DNA from: DYRB01 sp963709645
GTDB lineage: Bacteria > Pseudomonadota > Gammaproteobacteria > Chromatiales > Chromatiaceae
Assembly: GCA_963709645.1 (NCBI GenBank)
Contig: CAVPXP010000015.1
Location: forward strand, 62,001-126,000
Length of the DNA: 64,000 nt
Direction: 5' to 3'
Below are positions 49,957 to 58,384 of the stretch, piece after piece. The translations under genes and the position numbers were made by a program. The notes beneath the pieces were generated by a model that saw only the letters and a list, made by a program, of their open reading frames with translations, was not told the DNA's origin and made no database searches. How positions within the stretch are numbered: the first letter of the stretch is position 1; each line of letters starts with the position of its first letter.

Positions 49957-52087
49957 ATGGAATACAGCAAGCTCACGCGACGCGACTTCCTCAAGGTGTC
50001 CGCCGCCACCGGTGGCGGGCTGCTGTTGGGCTTCAGCCTGCCAGGACTGGCCGCAGTGGTCACGGAGGAAACAAGCGACGGCTTCTCCCCCAATGCCTGG
50101 ATCCGGATCGACAGTGACGACCAGGTGACCCTGCAGGTCGCCAGCTCGGAAATGGGCCAGGGCATCATGACCGGCATCGCCATGATCCTGGCCGAGGAAC
50201 TGGACGCGGACTGGTCCCGGGTGAGGGCCGAGTTCGCCCCGGCCGACCCGGCCTACTTCAACCCCCTATTTGGCCGCCAGGCGACCGGCGGCAGTACCGC
50301 GGTACGTGCTTACTGGACCCCTCTGCGCACCGCCGGGGCCACCGCCAGGGAGCTTCTCCTGCAAGCGGCGGCCGCAACAGTGGCAGGTCGAACGAAGCGA
50401 TTGCCACGCCCGCAATGGCTGGGTGATCCACGATGCCAGCGGCAACAAGCTGAGTTACGGGGCGCTCACGGCGGCCGCTGCAAGATTACCGGTGCCGGAG
50501 GCGGTGTTTCTCAAGGAACCGGAAGAATTCGTGCTGCTGGGCAAACCCGTGCCACGCCTGGACACCCCGGCGAAGGTGGACGGTTCGGCGGTATTCGGCA
50601 TGGACGTGAAGCTCCCCGGTCTGCTCACCGCCACGGTGGCGCGCTGTCCCACCATCGGTGGCAAGCCGAAGTCCTTCGACGACACGGCAGCCCTGGCGGT
50701 TTCCGGCGTCAAGGCGGTCACGCAGATCTCCTCTGGGGTGGCAGTGATCGCGGAGCATTTCTGGGCGGCCAAGCAGGGCCGCGATGCCCTGCAGATCGAA
50801 TGGGAGGCCGGCCCCAATCAGGGATTGGACAGCAAGGCCATCAGCGCCGAGTTCGCCAAGGCCGCCGACTCCGACGGGGTTGTCGAGCGCAACGACGGCG
50901 ACGTCCAGAAAGCCCTCAAACAAGCGGCCAAGACGGTCGAGGCGGTCTACAGCATGCCCTACCAGGCACATGCCTGCATGGAGCCGATGAACGCCACCGC
51001 GGACGTGCGCGCCGATGCCTGTGATGTCTATGCTCCGACCCAGGGCCAGACCGGCGCCCAGGATGCAGCGATGAAGCTCACTGGCCTGCCCCGGGAGCGG
51101 GTCAAGGTGCACACCACCTATCTGGGCGGTGGTTTCGGTCGTCGCGGCGATACGGATTTTGTGGTGGACGCGGTGGAGTGCTCCCAGGCTGTAGGCAAAC
51201 CGGTGAAGGTCATCTGGACCCGGGAAGACGACCTGCTCTACGACAAGTTCCGCCCCGCCACCTACAACCGGATGCGTGGCGGCGTGGATGCGGACGGCAG
51301 CATCGTCGCCTGGGAACACCGTATCGCCGGTGCCTCCATCCGAGGACAGCAGCAACGCGGCCGGGTCCCAGGCGCAAGCGACGGCTCGAACACCGAAGGG
51401 GCGAAGAACATCCCCTACGCCATCGAGAACCTGTTCGTCAGCTTCGCCATGTACAACCCGGGCATCCCGGTCGGCTACTGGCGCTCGGTGGGCAGCTCAC
51501 AGAATGCCTACATCACCGAATGCTTCTTTGACGAGCTGGCCGCCCTGGCGGGCAAGGACCCCTTGCAGGCCAGACTGGAGCTGATGCAGGGCCACCCGCG
51601 ACATGCCGGAGTCTTGAGGCTGGCCGCTGAGCAGGCCGGCTATGGCAAGCCCCTGCCTGCTGGCCATGCCCATGGCATCGCGGTGGCCGAGTCCTTCGGC
51701 AGCTTCGTCGCGCAGGTCGCGGAGGTCTCCATCGAGCGCGGACGGGTGCGGGTGCATCGCATCACCTGCGCGGTCGACTGCGGCATGGTGGTCAATCCCG
51801 ATTCGATCCGGGCCCAGATGGAGGGTGCCATCGCGTTCGGTCTGACCGCGGCCCTGAAGAGCGAGATCACCATCCAGGACGGCCATACCGTACAGCGCAA
51901 CTTCGATGACTTTGCCCTGCTGCGCATCGACGAGATGCCGGAGGTGGACGTGCACATCCTGCCGAGCAGGGAAAACCCCGGCGGCATCGGCGAACCGGGC
52001 GTGCCGCCGGCGGCCCCGGCGGTGGCCAATGCAGTCTTCGCGCTGACCGGCAAGCCGGTGCGCTCCATCCCCGTCCGCCTGGCTTGA
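49957..52087 (+). CDS. iorB: Molybdopterin-binding large subunit of an isoquinoline oxidoreductase-type enzyme, with one frameshift
   Basis: The product, about 710 residues, begins with a twin-arginine signal (YSKLTRRDFLKVSAATGGGL), so the enzyme is folded and exported to the periplasm. It contains ASSEMGQGIMTGIAMILAEELDADW, YLGGGFGRRGDTDFV, VGYWRSVGSSQNAY, CAVDCGMVVNPDSI and GIGEPGVPPAAPAVANA, where Glu is the catalytic base of the molybdenum hydroxylase family. One extra base near 50380 shifts the frame between ELLLQAAAAT and WQVERSDCHARNGWVIHDA. The start ATG 49957 follows AGGAGG. No electron-transfer cytochrome or maturation gene (xdhC, mob) is in the window. Confidence 0.88.
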
Positions 52088-52297
52088 ACGCGGTCGGAGC
52101 GGAGCAGCGACCCGCGAAGTCTGCTGATCAAAACGGGCTAGGGTCGAATGCTATTGCGCCCGGTCGCGGATTCGCACTGCGCTTCAGACGCTCTCTCGTA
52201 GCGCCCGGCCGGTCACTTCCGGTCGTGTGCCGCCGGTTGGCGGCGCGGGGGCCGTCGCCGGCCGGCACTTGGCTGGCCGACCGCAGACGGGGCACAG

Positions 52298-52324
52298 ACG
52301 AAAAGAAGCCCCGGAGGGCCCGGG
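52298..52324 (-). terminator. Putative terminator on the minus strand
   Basis: On the minus strand AGCCCGGGCCCTCCGGGGCT forms a GC-rich hairpin, followed by TCTTTTCG. It lies 134 bases past the IS110 transposase stop and could end that transcript or protect iorB from it. Confidence 0.5.
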
Positions 52325-52347
52325 CTAGAAAGTCCACTTCATGAACC

Positions 52348-52409
52348 GGGGCGCGGGGTCACGGGGCGCGGGGTCAAGTCTTGCATTTTGTACAAAATAC
52401 AAGACTTGA
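52348..52409. repeat. Tandem 14-mer followed by a 36-base near-perfect palindrome
   Basis: GGGGCGCGGGGTCA occurs twice (52348-52361 and 52363-52376). It runs into a palindrome at 52374-52409, TCAAGTCTTG-C-ATTTTGTACAAAAT-A-CAAGACTTGA, with a single mismatched pair (52384/52399). The AT-rich core contrasts with the GC-rich surroundings. It lies 48 bases from the IS110 transposase stop and may be a REP-like element, target site or element end. Confidence 0.75.
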
Positions 52410-52457
52410 ACATCCCGCTGAAATTTTCAATAGCAGATGCGGATGTCTATTCGCTCG

Positions 52458-53651
52458 CTAATCACGAATTGCATAGTCGCGATCCTGCTTGAGCATTTGA
52501 AAGATCACGCGGCACAGATGGCGACCCAGCGCGCGAATCGCCTGGTTGTGGGTTTTCCCCTCGTTGCGTTTTTTTTCGTAATAGCGCTGCGAGGCGGGGA
52601 CCTGTTTGCGATGGCGATCCACGCCGGTCATCATCGCCGCCTTGGCGCGGGTATTGACATGGCGCGGCGCCTTGGCGCCCTGCTGTTGACCGGAGCTGTG
52701 ATCGAGGTTGGCCATGCCCAGGTAGAGGGCCAGACTCGCCTCGCTGGCAAAGCGTTCCAGGGTGCCGATCTCCCCGGCCAGCTCGCTGGAGCAGACCAGC
52801 GCGAAGCCGGGGATGGTATCGATGCGTCGGGCGATCTGGGAGACCGCCATGAGGGCTTGGCAGCGTCTCTCCAGGGCCTTGATCTGGACGCGCAGGTCCA
52901 GCACCCGGCGGGCGTCGGCGACGATCATGGGGCCGGCATAGGCGACCTCGTGGCTGAAGAAGGCTCGCGGCTGCCAGGTGCGGATGACGGCGCAGAACTT
53001 CTTGCCGACGGCGGGGATGGCCAGCAGGGTCTTCTCGCGCAGGCGCGCAAGCTTGGTCAGATCTTCTCCGTGGGCCAGCAGGTTGAGGAACCACAGGTTT
53101 TCCGCATCGGCAGTGATCTCCAGCAGGCCCGGGCAGACGGCCTGCAGGTCGCCCTGCAAGCGGCTGAGCACGCGGCTCTTTTCGGCTACCAGGGCACGTC
53201 GGCGCCGGGTCAGGCGCTTGAGTTCGAGATTCTCCGCGGGGGCGCCCTGAACCTCTTGGAGGGCGTCGCGGGCGCGGGGCATGTGCTCGCCCAGCTGCAT
53301 CAGCTCCAGGGCCCGGCGCGCGTCGATGCGGTCGGTCTTGGCCGCCGCGGGAAAGACCTGCTTGAAGCGAGCGAGCTTCAGGTTGTTGACGTTCAACAGC
53401 CGCCACTGGCGTTCGCGCACCAAGGTGTCCAACGGGCGGGCATGGCCGTTGTAGCCCTCCATGGCCACCGCCACTGGCCCCGGGTAACGGCGCTGGTAAC
53501 GCTCGATGCGGCTGAAGAAGTCGGCAAACCCCTCTGGACGGTGGTCCACGTCGAACTCCTCCAAGAGCTCTCCCGTGGACAACCCCACCGCCACGCTGTG
53601 GCGATGGCAGCCCACATCGACGCTCACACGCAGCTCCGGGCACAAGACCAT
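52458..53651 (-). CDS. IS110-family transposase (DEDD recombinase)
   Basis: The 397-residue enzyme has the RuvC-like DEDD domain at the N-terminus: RVSVDVGCHRHSVAV (first Asp), VAVAMEGYNGHARPL (Glu), and AAKTDRIDARRALELM (two Asp). The C-terminal Transposase_20 domain reads SQIARRIDTIPGFALVCSSELAGEI and LALYLGMANLDHSSGQQQGAK, carrying the serine of the recombination site. The gene is intact and could be active. Members of this family are guided by a bridge RNA made from the element's non-coding leader. Confidence 0.95.
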   Translation of the reverse strand: MVLCPELRVSVDVGCHRHSVAVGLSTGELLEEFDVDHRPEGFADFFSRIERYQRRYPGPVAVAMEGYNGHARPLDTLVRERQWRLLNVNNLKLARFKQVFPAAAKTDRIDARRALELMQLGEHMPRARDALQEVQGAPAENLELKRLTRRRRALVAEKSRVLSRLQGDLQAVCPGLLEITADAENLWFLNLLAHGEDLTKLARLREKTLLAIPAVGKKFCAVIRTWQPRAFFSHEVAYAGPMIVADARRVLDLRVQIKALERRCQALMAVSQIARRIDTIPGFALVCSSELAGEIGTLERFASEASLALYLGMANLDHSSGQQQGAKAPRHVNTRAKAAMMTGVDRHRKQVPASQRYYEKKRNEGKTHNQAIRALGRHLCRVIFQMLKQDRDYAIRD

Positions 53652-53884
53652 GACAACCCCCGTAGATCGGACAGAAAGGAACGGATCGCTTGGATCGTCC
53701 GTCGGTCTCGTCTACATTCAGAGCCACTGTCCAAAAGACCGGCACCATCCCGTATGACCTCAACGGACGATACAGGGAGACGGGGGCGGCATTTCAAGTC
53801 AAGCGAGTCAGACACGCTGATCGCGGACCCCAAGAGCCACACCCCCGTCTCACAGCCAGCTTACCCCCGCCGGGATATATCGGG
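53652..53884 (-). ncRNA. Candidate bridge RNA leader of the IS110 element
   Basis: This 233-base non-coding leader precedes the transposase on its strand. In IS110-group elements the corresponding segment is transcribed as a bridge RNA whose two internal loops pair with target and donor DNA. Short paired stretches occur in it, but I could not assign loops or the core dinucleotide from a single copy. The call rests on position and length. Confidence 0.4.
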
Positions 53885-54926
53885 CTACCTGTAAATCCGA
53901 TGGTAGACCCCGTTCTTCCCGTTCTTCGCTTCGTGGGTCGGCTGGATCAGCTGCATGATGGCAGAGGTGAAGCACTCGGCCACATCCAACTCTGCCGTGC
54001 GATAAAGCGCTTCGTAGTTGCCGGGCGAGGTGTTCTCATCGACGATAACTGGACCCTTTGAGGTCCATAGCATGTCGAAACCGATGAAGGGGCAACCGAG
54101 TGCGAGGCTAGCCCTGATCGCCAGACGGCGATGTGTCTCGTCCAGCGCAACGTAATCCACCGATCCTCCCTGCTGGTTGGCATCGTAGACCTTTGTGCGG
54201 CCACCCGGTAAGGCCACTATTTTATCGGCCCGCTTGCGATAGCCAAACACCGGGTCGATCTCCGAGCAAGGTAATACTCGTCCAGCGTTCAGGATCGTTT
54301 TCCAAATATTGCTCCAGAAAGTAGCCATGGAGATCACCGTCTACGCCAAGCGACCGCGCGTATCCCAGTAGGTCCCGGAGGGTCGCCGGATGATCGATCA
54401 ATGTCGTTCCTTCTCCCCAGGCGCCCCGTCGGGGTTTCAGCAGAAGGGCGTTCCAAGCCTCCAGTGCTCGCAGGGCAGCCTCGACGTTGCCCGGGCTCAC
54501 ATAGACACACTCGGGAACAGGGAGGCCCGCCGCACGCAGGCACTCATGGGCCGTGAGCTTGTCCACTGCGCGGTCCCAACGCCAGGGATTGGGGTGGACT
54601 TGCACGGATTCGGCTAGACACTGAAGCAGGACTTGATGGTAAGAACCTGGACGACGATCGACTTCACAGTACCAGACGTAGTGATCGAGTTCGTCAAGCC
54701 ACATGTCATTGGTCCGGACCCGCCCACTCTCGATCCAGGCATCGCGAAAATCCACCTCCACCCACTCGACATCAGCGACATTTCGCAAGGCTTCGACAAC
54801 AGGCTGCTGCAGCTCTTTGCGAAGGCATCCCCAACGCTCTGGGGGTTGAGGCCCGAAACCTTGTTCTCCTAACACCGGGCGTGACGGAATGCAGAAACCA
54901 ACGCGCGGTGCTTTTGGTGCATTCAT
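53885..54926 (-). CDS. ATP-grasp ligase (RimK/D-Ala-D-Ala ligase-like), third gene of the sulfoxide synthase operon; one frameshift
   Basis: The start ATG 54924-54926 gives MNAPKAPRVGFCIPSRPVLGE, the first strand of an ATP-grasp fold. Segments follow the family: NPWRWDRAVDKLTAHECLRAAGLPVPECVYV (central domain start), AWNALLLKPRRGAWGEGTTLI (ATP-binding lysine and flexible loop), HGYFLEQYLENDPERWTSITLLGDRP. One extra base near 54249 breaks the frame, which resumes VFGYRKRADKIVA, then ALGCPFIGFDMLW and GPVIVDENTSPGNYEAL, holding the metal-binding Glu/Asn. Length is about 347 residues. It overlaps the sulfoxide synthase stop by four bases (ATGA). It probably forms an amide bond to an amino-acid substrate; which one is unknown. 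Confidence 0.85.
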
Positions 54927-56260
54927 GCTTTCACCAATGTGATGCCCGCGATTTGATCCATGTGATTCTGCATAAAGTCGCGCATCATAGTCACTTGGCA
55001 GAGGTGTCCCGTTGCCGAGAAACCGGCGCCGAGGAGAATGCCGTGGTCTCCACGAAACCACGGCCGGGAGAAGTCCTCGTAGAGCGGGTGAGAATGGAAG
55101 CGATCCTGCGAGAGGGCCCCAAAGTCTTCCTCAGCCCACCGCGCGACGTTTCCGAGGAGATCGATACCACTCGGCCCGATGGCCGACGCCAGATAACCGA
55201 CGGGCACCGGCGAACCCCAGCGCAGAGCGACGTTATACCGCGCCCGACTCAAGTTCACGTTCGGAGCGTCCAGATCCACGTCCAGGACGTGGCGGAACTC
55301 GGCCTCAGTTGGCAGACGTGCGCCGGCCCACAGGGCAAATGCGGCGGCTTCGTGACGGTTCACGAGGACCGGCCAATCCCAGGGCATCTCCATTTCGTCG
55401 AAGATCGCCCGGTATCGGTAGCCGCCGTTTTCCGGGATCCACGCAGCCGGCTGGCTCGGCGCCATCTCTTCGAACCAAGCGCAGGCCTCGCTACTTTGCC
55501 ACAAGCGCGGATTCCGGTAGCCTCCATCCTCGACAAAGGCCAGCATCTCGCGATTCGTAATGGGTCGGCTGCGCATGGAGAAGGGCCCAACAACTCGACG
55601 TACGGCACCGTACTCGTTGTCCCACCCGAAATAGCGGCTGTCGGATGGGTCTCGACCCAATTGGACGCCTCCGCCCGGAAGCGCGACCCAGCGCGTATCC
55701 GAATCGGCTGAAACGGTCGGGCCATACTCCCATCCCTCTGGCCGAAAAACCAACTCAGTTGGTACGCGTCGGATCAGCGGAATGGTGGTCTGCAAGTGAA
55801 TGCACTCGTGCTCGATCGCCATTATCAGGGCCCACCAAGGATCGGAGGCAGTGATGGGGCTGCTAAAGTCCGTGCGATCGATAAGCGTCATCACGAGATC
55901 GAAGACCCGTCGGCGATAGGCCTTCAGCCTTTCGGCTCCTGGCCATTCTTGTCGATTCTTGATTTCACCTGCACTTCTTGGCCAGACGCCACGTTCCAGA
56001 ACCTGATCCAGTTCTGGATCGACCGGGGTGTCGATGAGACCCGCCTGGCGAAGCTTCTGCACGTAGAATGCAGCCGAGTGGCCGTAGTAGAACGACAGCG
56101 CATTGCGGAAAGGATGGGGTTGTCGCTCTAGCACCTCGTCGGCGTAAGTCAGCCCGCTGAAGAGCCATTCATAGCGCGCCCATGAGGCTAAGAAGTATTG
56201 ACGAAGCGACTCTGCCGAGGGGGTGTCGAGACGCGGTGGTGTTGCGTAGTCCAAGACCAT
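54923..56260 (-). CDS. OvoA/EgtB-type non-heme iron sulfoxide synthase, lacking the methyltransferase domain
   Basis: OvoA and EgtB join cysteine or gamma-Glu-Cys to a histidine imidazole as a sulfoxide, using Fe(II) and oxygen. The 445-residue protein has the N-terminal DinB-like domain with the expected three-His iron set: His61 in SFYYGHSAAFY, and His151 and His155 in MAIEHECIHLQTT. The C-terminal FGE-sulfatase fold (about residues 180-440) shows DNEYGAVRRVVGPFSMRSRPITNREML, WAGARLPTEAEFRHVL and YEDFSRPWFRGDHGILLGAGFSATG. Similarity is closer to OvoA (YEDFSxPxFxGxH) than EgtB, but the OvoA methyltransferase domain is absent. It lies between two ATP-grasp ligase genes, ten bases after one and overlapping the other. 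Confidence 0.85.
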   Translation of the reverse strand: MVLDYATPPRLDTPSAESLRQYFLASWARYEWLFSGLTYADEVLERQPHPFRNALSFYYGHSAAFYVQKLRQAGLIDTPVDPELDQVLERGVWPRSAGEIKNRQEWPGAERLKAYRRRVFDLVMTLIDRTDFSSPITASDPWWALIMAIEHECIHLQTTIPLIRRVPTELVFRPEGWEYGPTVSADSDTRWVALPGGGVQLGRDPSDSRYFGWDNEYGAVRRVVGPFSMRSRPITNREMLAFVEDGGYRNPRLWQSSEACAWFEEMAPSQPAAWIPENGGYRYRAIFDEMEMPWDWPVLVNRHEAAAFALWAGARLPTEAEFRHVLDVDLDAPNVNLSRARYNVALRWGSPVPVGYLASAIGPSGIDLLGNVARWAEEDFGALSQDRFHSHPLYEDFSRPWFRGDHGILLGAGFSATGHLCQVTMMRDFMQNHMDQIAGITLVKA

Positions 56261-56270
56261 GAGGCGTATT

Positions 56271-57233
56271 CTATTCTTCTAAATTCTCAGGGAGCTGGAG
56301 TACATGGCGAAGGATCTTTGCGGTCAGATCGTGGGTGCGGCGCTCGGAGAACGTGTGGGCGAGCCACTGGCAGGGCGCGTTCACCTCCAATATCTTAGCC
56401 CCCGATTCCTCTGGAGAGAGGGTTGGGTCCGAGGTCACAACATCGATGGCGAAGAAATCGAGCCCCAGGCGCTCCCCAATTGCCGTCACCCATTCGCGAT
56501 AGGCCGGGTGAATTTCCTCGGTTACGTCAATCGCCCTCCCCCCCTGGGAGAGATTTGATATGCGCTTGAGCATGACCTGCCGCCCTGGGGATGGAATATG
56601 GTCCAGGGTCAACCCCTGCTCTGTCAGCAATCTCTCGGTGACGACATCGATGACCAGACAATTGTCCGGATTCAAGGTGGCAACTTCTTGAGCTCGAGCT
56701 TCGACCAGGACTGAGACGGTCCTGCGTCCATCGCCGATCACCGACGCGGGCTCGCGGATACAGGCAACCTCGAACCTGCCGCCAAGCGCCTGGATCCGAA
56801 GGTCCTTTCCCTCCACTTGTTCTTCAATGAGGGCGACACCGCCCAAATGGGCAACGTGATCGAGGACTGCATCCGCGGAGGTCAGGTCCATCGCAACATC
56901 CGTTCCCCACTCACCGTCCTGTGGTTTGCAGACCACAGGCCCCAAATCGATCAGGGTCGCGAGCGCATGGCGTGAGTCGTCCGGCAGACGCACCGCGGCT
57001 GGAACGGGCAGGCCCAACTCGGCGAGGATGGACCGTGTTGCCGGTTTGCTCAGACAGAGTTGGGCCGCGGTGTATGAGAGCCCATGGTTGATACGGCCGT
57101 CGACAATTACCACCTCTCGGTCGGCGTAACGATACCGGACAGCGTCGATGCCCCAGTCGTCGAGCCGATCGTCAACATGAATGCCGAGTCGCTTCGCAGC
57201 CGCCAACAGGGCCAGTTGATGTGCATCCCTCAA
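56271..57233 (-). CDS. ATP-grasp ligase (cyanophycin synthetase/GshF C-domain-like), first gene of the sulfoxide synthase operon
   Basis: A 320-residue ATP-grasp protein. It begins RDAHQLALLAAAKRLGIHVDD and has GLSYTAAQLCLSKPATRSILAELGLPVPAAV, the lysine strand GPVVCKPQDGEWGTDVAM, ALIEEQVEGKDLRIQALGG, and IREPASVIGDGRRTVSVLVE, a run typical of cyanophycin synthetase and bifunctional GshF ATP-grasp domains. The metal-binding end is SGAKILEVNAPCQWLAH. The start is TTG 57231-57233, preceded six bases upstream by GGAG; no ATG fits, and the frame stays open upstream, so a longer start cannot be excluded. It likely ligates an amino acid or gamma-glutamyl group. Confidence 0.82.
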   Translation of the reverse strand: MRDAHQLALLAAAKRLGIHVDDRLDDWGIDAVRYRYADREVVIVDGRINHGLSYTAAQLCLSKPATRSILAELGLPVPAAVRLPDDSRHALATLIDLGPVVCKPQDGEWGTDVAMDLTSADAVLDHVAHLGGVALIEEQVEGKDLRIQALGGRFEVACIREPASVIGDGRRTVSVLVEARAQEVATLNPDNCLVIDVVTERLLTEQGLTLDHIPSPGRQVMLKRISNLSQGGRAIDVTEEIHPAYREWVTAIGERLGLDFFAIDVVTSDPTLSPEESGAKILEVNAPCQWLAHTFSERRTHDLTAKILRHVLQLPENLEE

Positions 57234-57450
57234 GCGTTGCTCCGTCAGAGATTGGTGAGAGTGAAGGCAAGAAAGTGATGCTGGTGTTGCCGTTTACCCA
57301 TACAAACGACAGACCTGCGGCAAACTTGTTTTGGTCCTTCCAACGCGGCTCACCGCGTTCGCCATCGACCAATTGCCCCCAACCGGGACCTGTAAAAGCA
57401 AGGCTTCAGTCACACTCAATGGCCAACTGGGCCAGTCCCGAAGTGCAGGG

Positions 57451-58008
57451 TTACCCTGCAACGCGAGCGGGCACCGGAAAAAGACGCCCGTCCTTGTCGA
57501 AAATGAAGTAGATCGCCCCATCGTGAGGCATCACGATCGCTGCGATTTCGTCACCCTCCAACACGTGTCCGTAGATCTCTGTGCTAGTGCTCAGCTTGGG
57601 GCGGCGGTCCCGCACGGATGCTTCCGTCAGCTGCCCCCGGCGCGAGAGGCGAAACTCCCGGGCCACGTCCAGCTCCAGATAGTGGCGGCGTGTCACTGTG
57701 CGGGTGGTACTGTGGGTCGATTGGTGCATATGCTTGCGCCGCACGCTGGCTCCCAGCACCCATACCGGGAGCTTCTGCAGGCGCTGACGCGCCCGCGCAA
57801 GGTAGAGCAGCGCGAAACTGATCGCGGCCAGGACGATGAAGGTCGGTACTGGCGTCTCGGGAACCCCAAAATAGGCCCCCGCAAGGAGGACGCCCCCAAA
57901 CAGGGGCACAACAAGCAGCAGTTGCGCCCCCCGGCGTTCCACATCCGCCCAAGCCGGCAGCACGGCTGCGCACAGCTCGTCCAAAGGGAAATTGTGCTCG
58001 CTCGCCAT
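57451..58008 (-). CDS. Hypothetical inner-membrane protein with two helices
   Basis: A 185-residue protein starting MASEHNFPLDELCAAVLPAW. Two hydrophobic helices span about residues 29-48 and 53-70 (GAQLLLVVPLFGGVLLAGAYFG, TFIVLAAISFALLYLARAR). The soluble C-terminal half contains STSTEIYGHVLEGDEIAAIVMPHDGAIYFIFDKDG, with a beta-rich pattern. No family is recognised. It lies 217 bases upstream of the ATP-grasp/sulfoxide synthase operon on the same strand; a link to it is possible but unsupported. Confidence 0.7.
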   Translation of the reverse strand: MASEHNFPLDELCAAVLPAWADVERRGAQLLLVVPLFGGVLLAGAYFGVPETPVPTFIVLAAISFALLYLARARQRLQKLPVWVLGASVRRKHMHQSTHSTTRTVTRRHYLELDVAREFRLSRRGQLTEASVRDRRPKLSTSTEIYGHVLEGDEIAAIVMPHDGAIYFIFDKDGRLFPVPARVAG

Positions 58009-58384
58009 GGGACGGAGTATATCGAGAGCGCCAGCGTCACCCAACCTCTGCGTAACGCGATCATGATGACATTTCGCCTTGCCCGTTGTCCGCATCCACC
58101 CTATCCTCCCCGTTGCCGGATCGAGGGGGTTGGAGTTCCTCGCCGTTATCCTTTTGAGTTACGCGAAGAGGGCGTGCACTTGGTCGTCGCATTGACGCAC
58201 TTGACCATGGACAAGGACCGTCTCCGCCGCCCGGGTCAGGTTGGCCCAGATGCCATCGTCGTCCGGCATTAGCGGGATCTCAATACCGCGTCATTTCGGC
58301 ACTACGGTGTGAAATGATACCGAGCCCGAAGGCGTTGCGCGATACCTCGCGCCCATCGCCTGTTTGAAGAAATCGGAGTTTCGC

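Larger units (their letters stand above)
52411..53884 (-). mobile_element. IS110-family insertion sequence (ends approximate)
   Basis: The transposase (52458-53651) is flanked by a short 3' side and a 233-base upstream leader (53652-53884). IS110 elements lack terminal inverted repeats and target duplications of ordinary kind, so the exact ends cannot be read from one copy. A long non-coding leader on the transposase 5' side is characteristic. The upper limit is the stop of the ATP-grasp gene at 53885; the lower limit is the palindrome. Confidence 0.6.

Noticed and set aside
57331..58272. A 313-residue plus-strand frame opposite the two-helix membrane protein
   Set aside because: The minus-strand frame has coherent membrane helices and a clean start; the plus-strand frame is its shadow.
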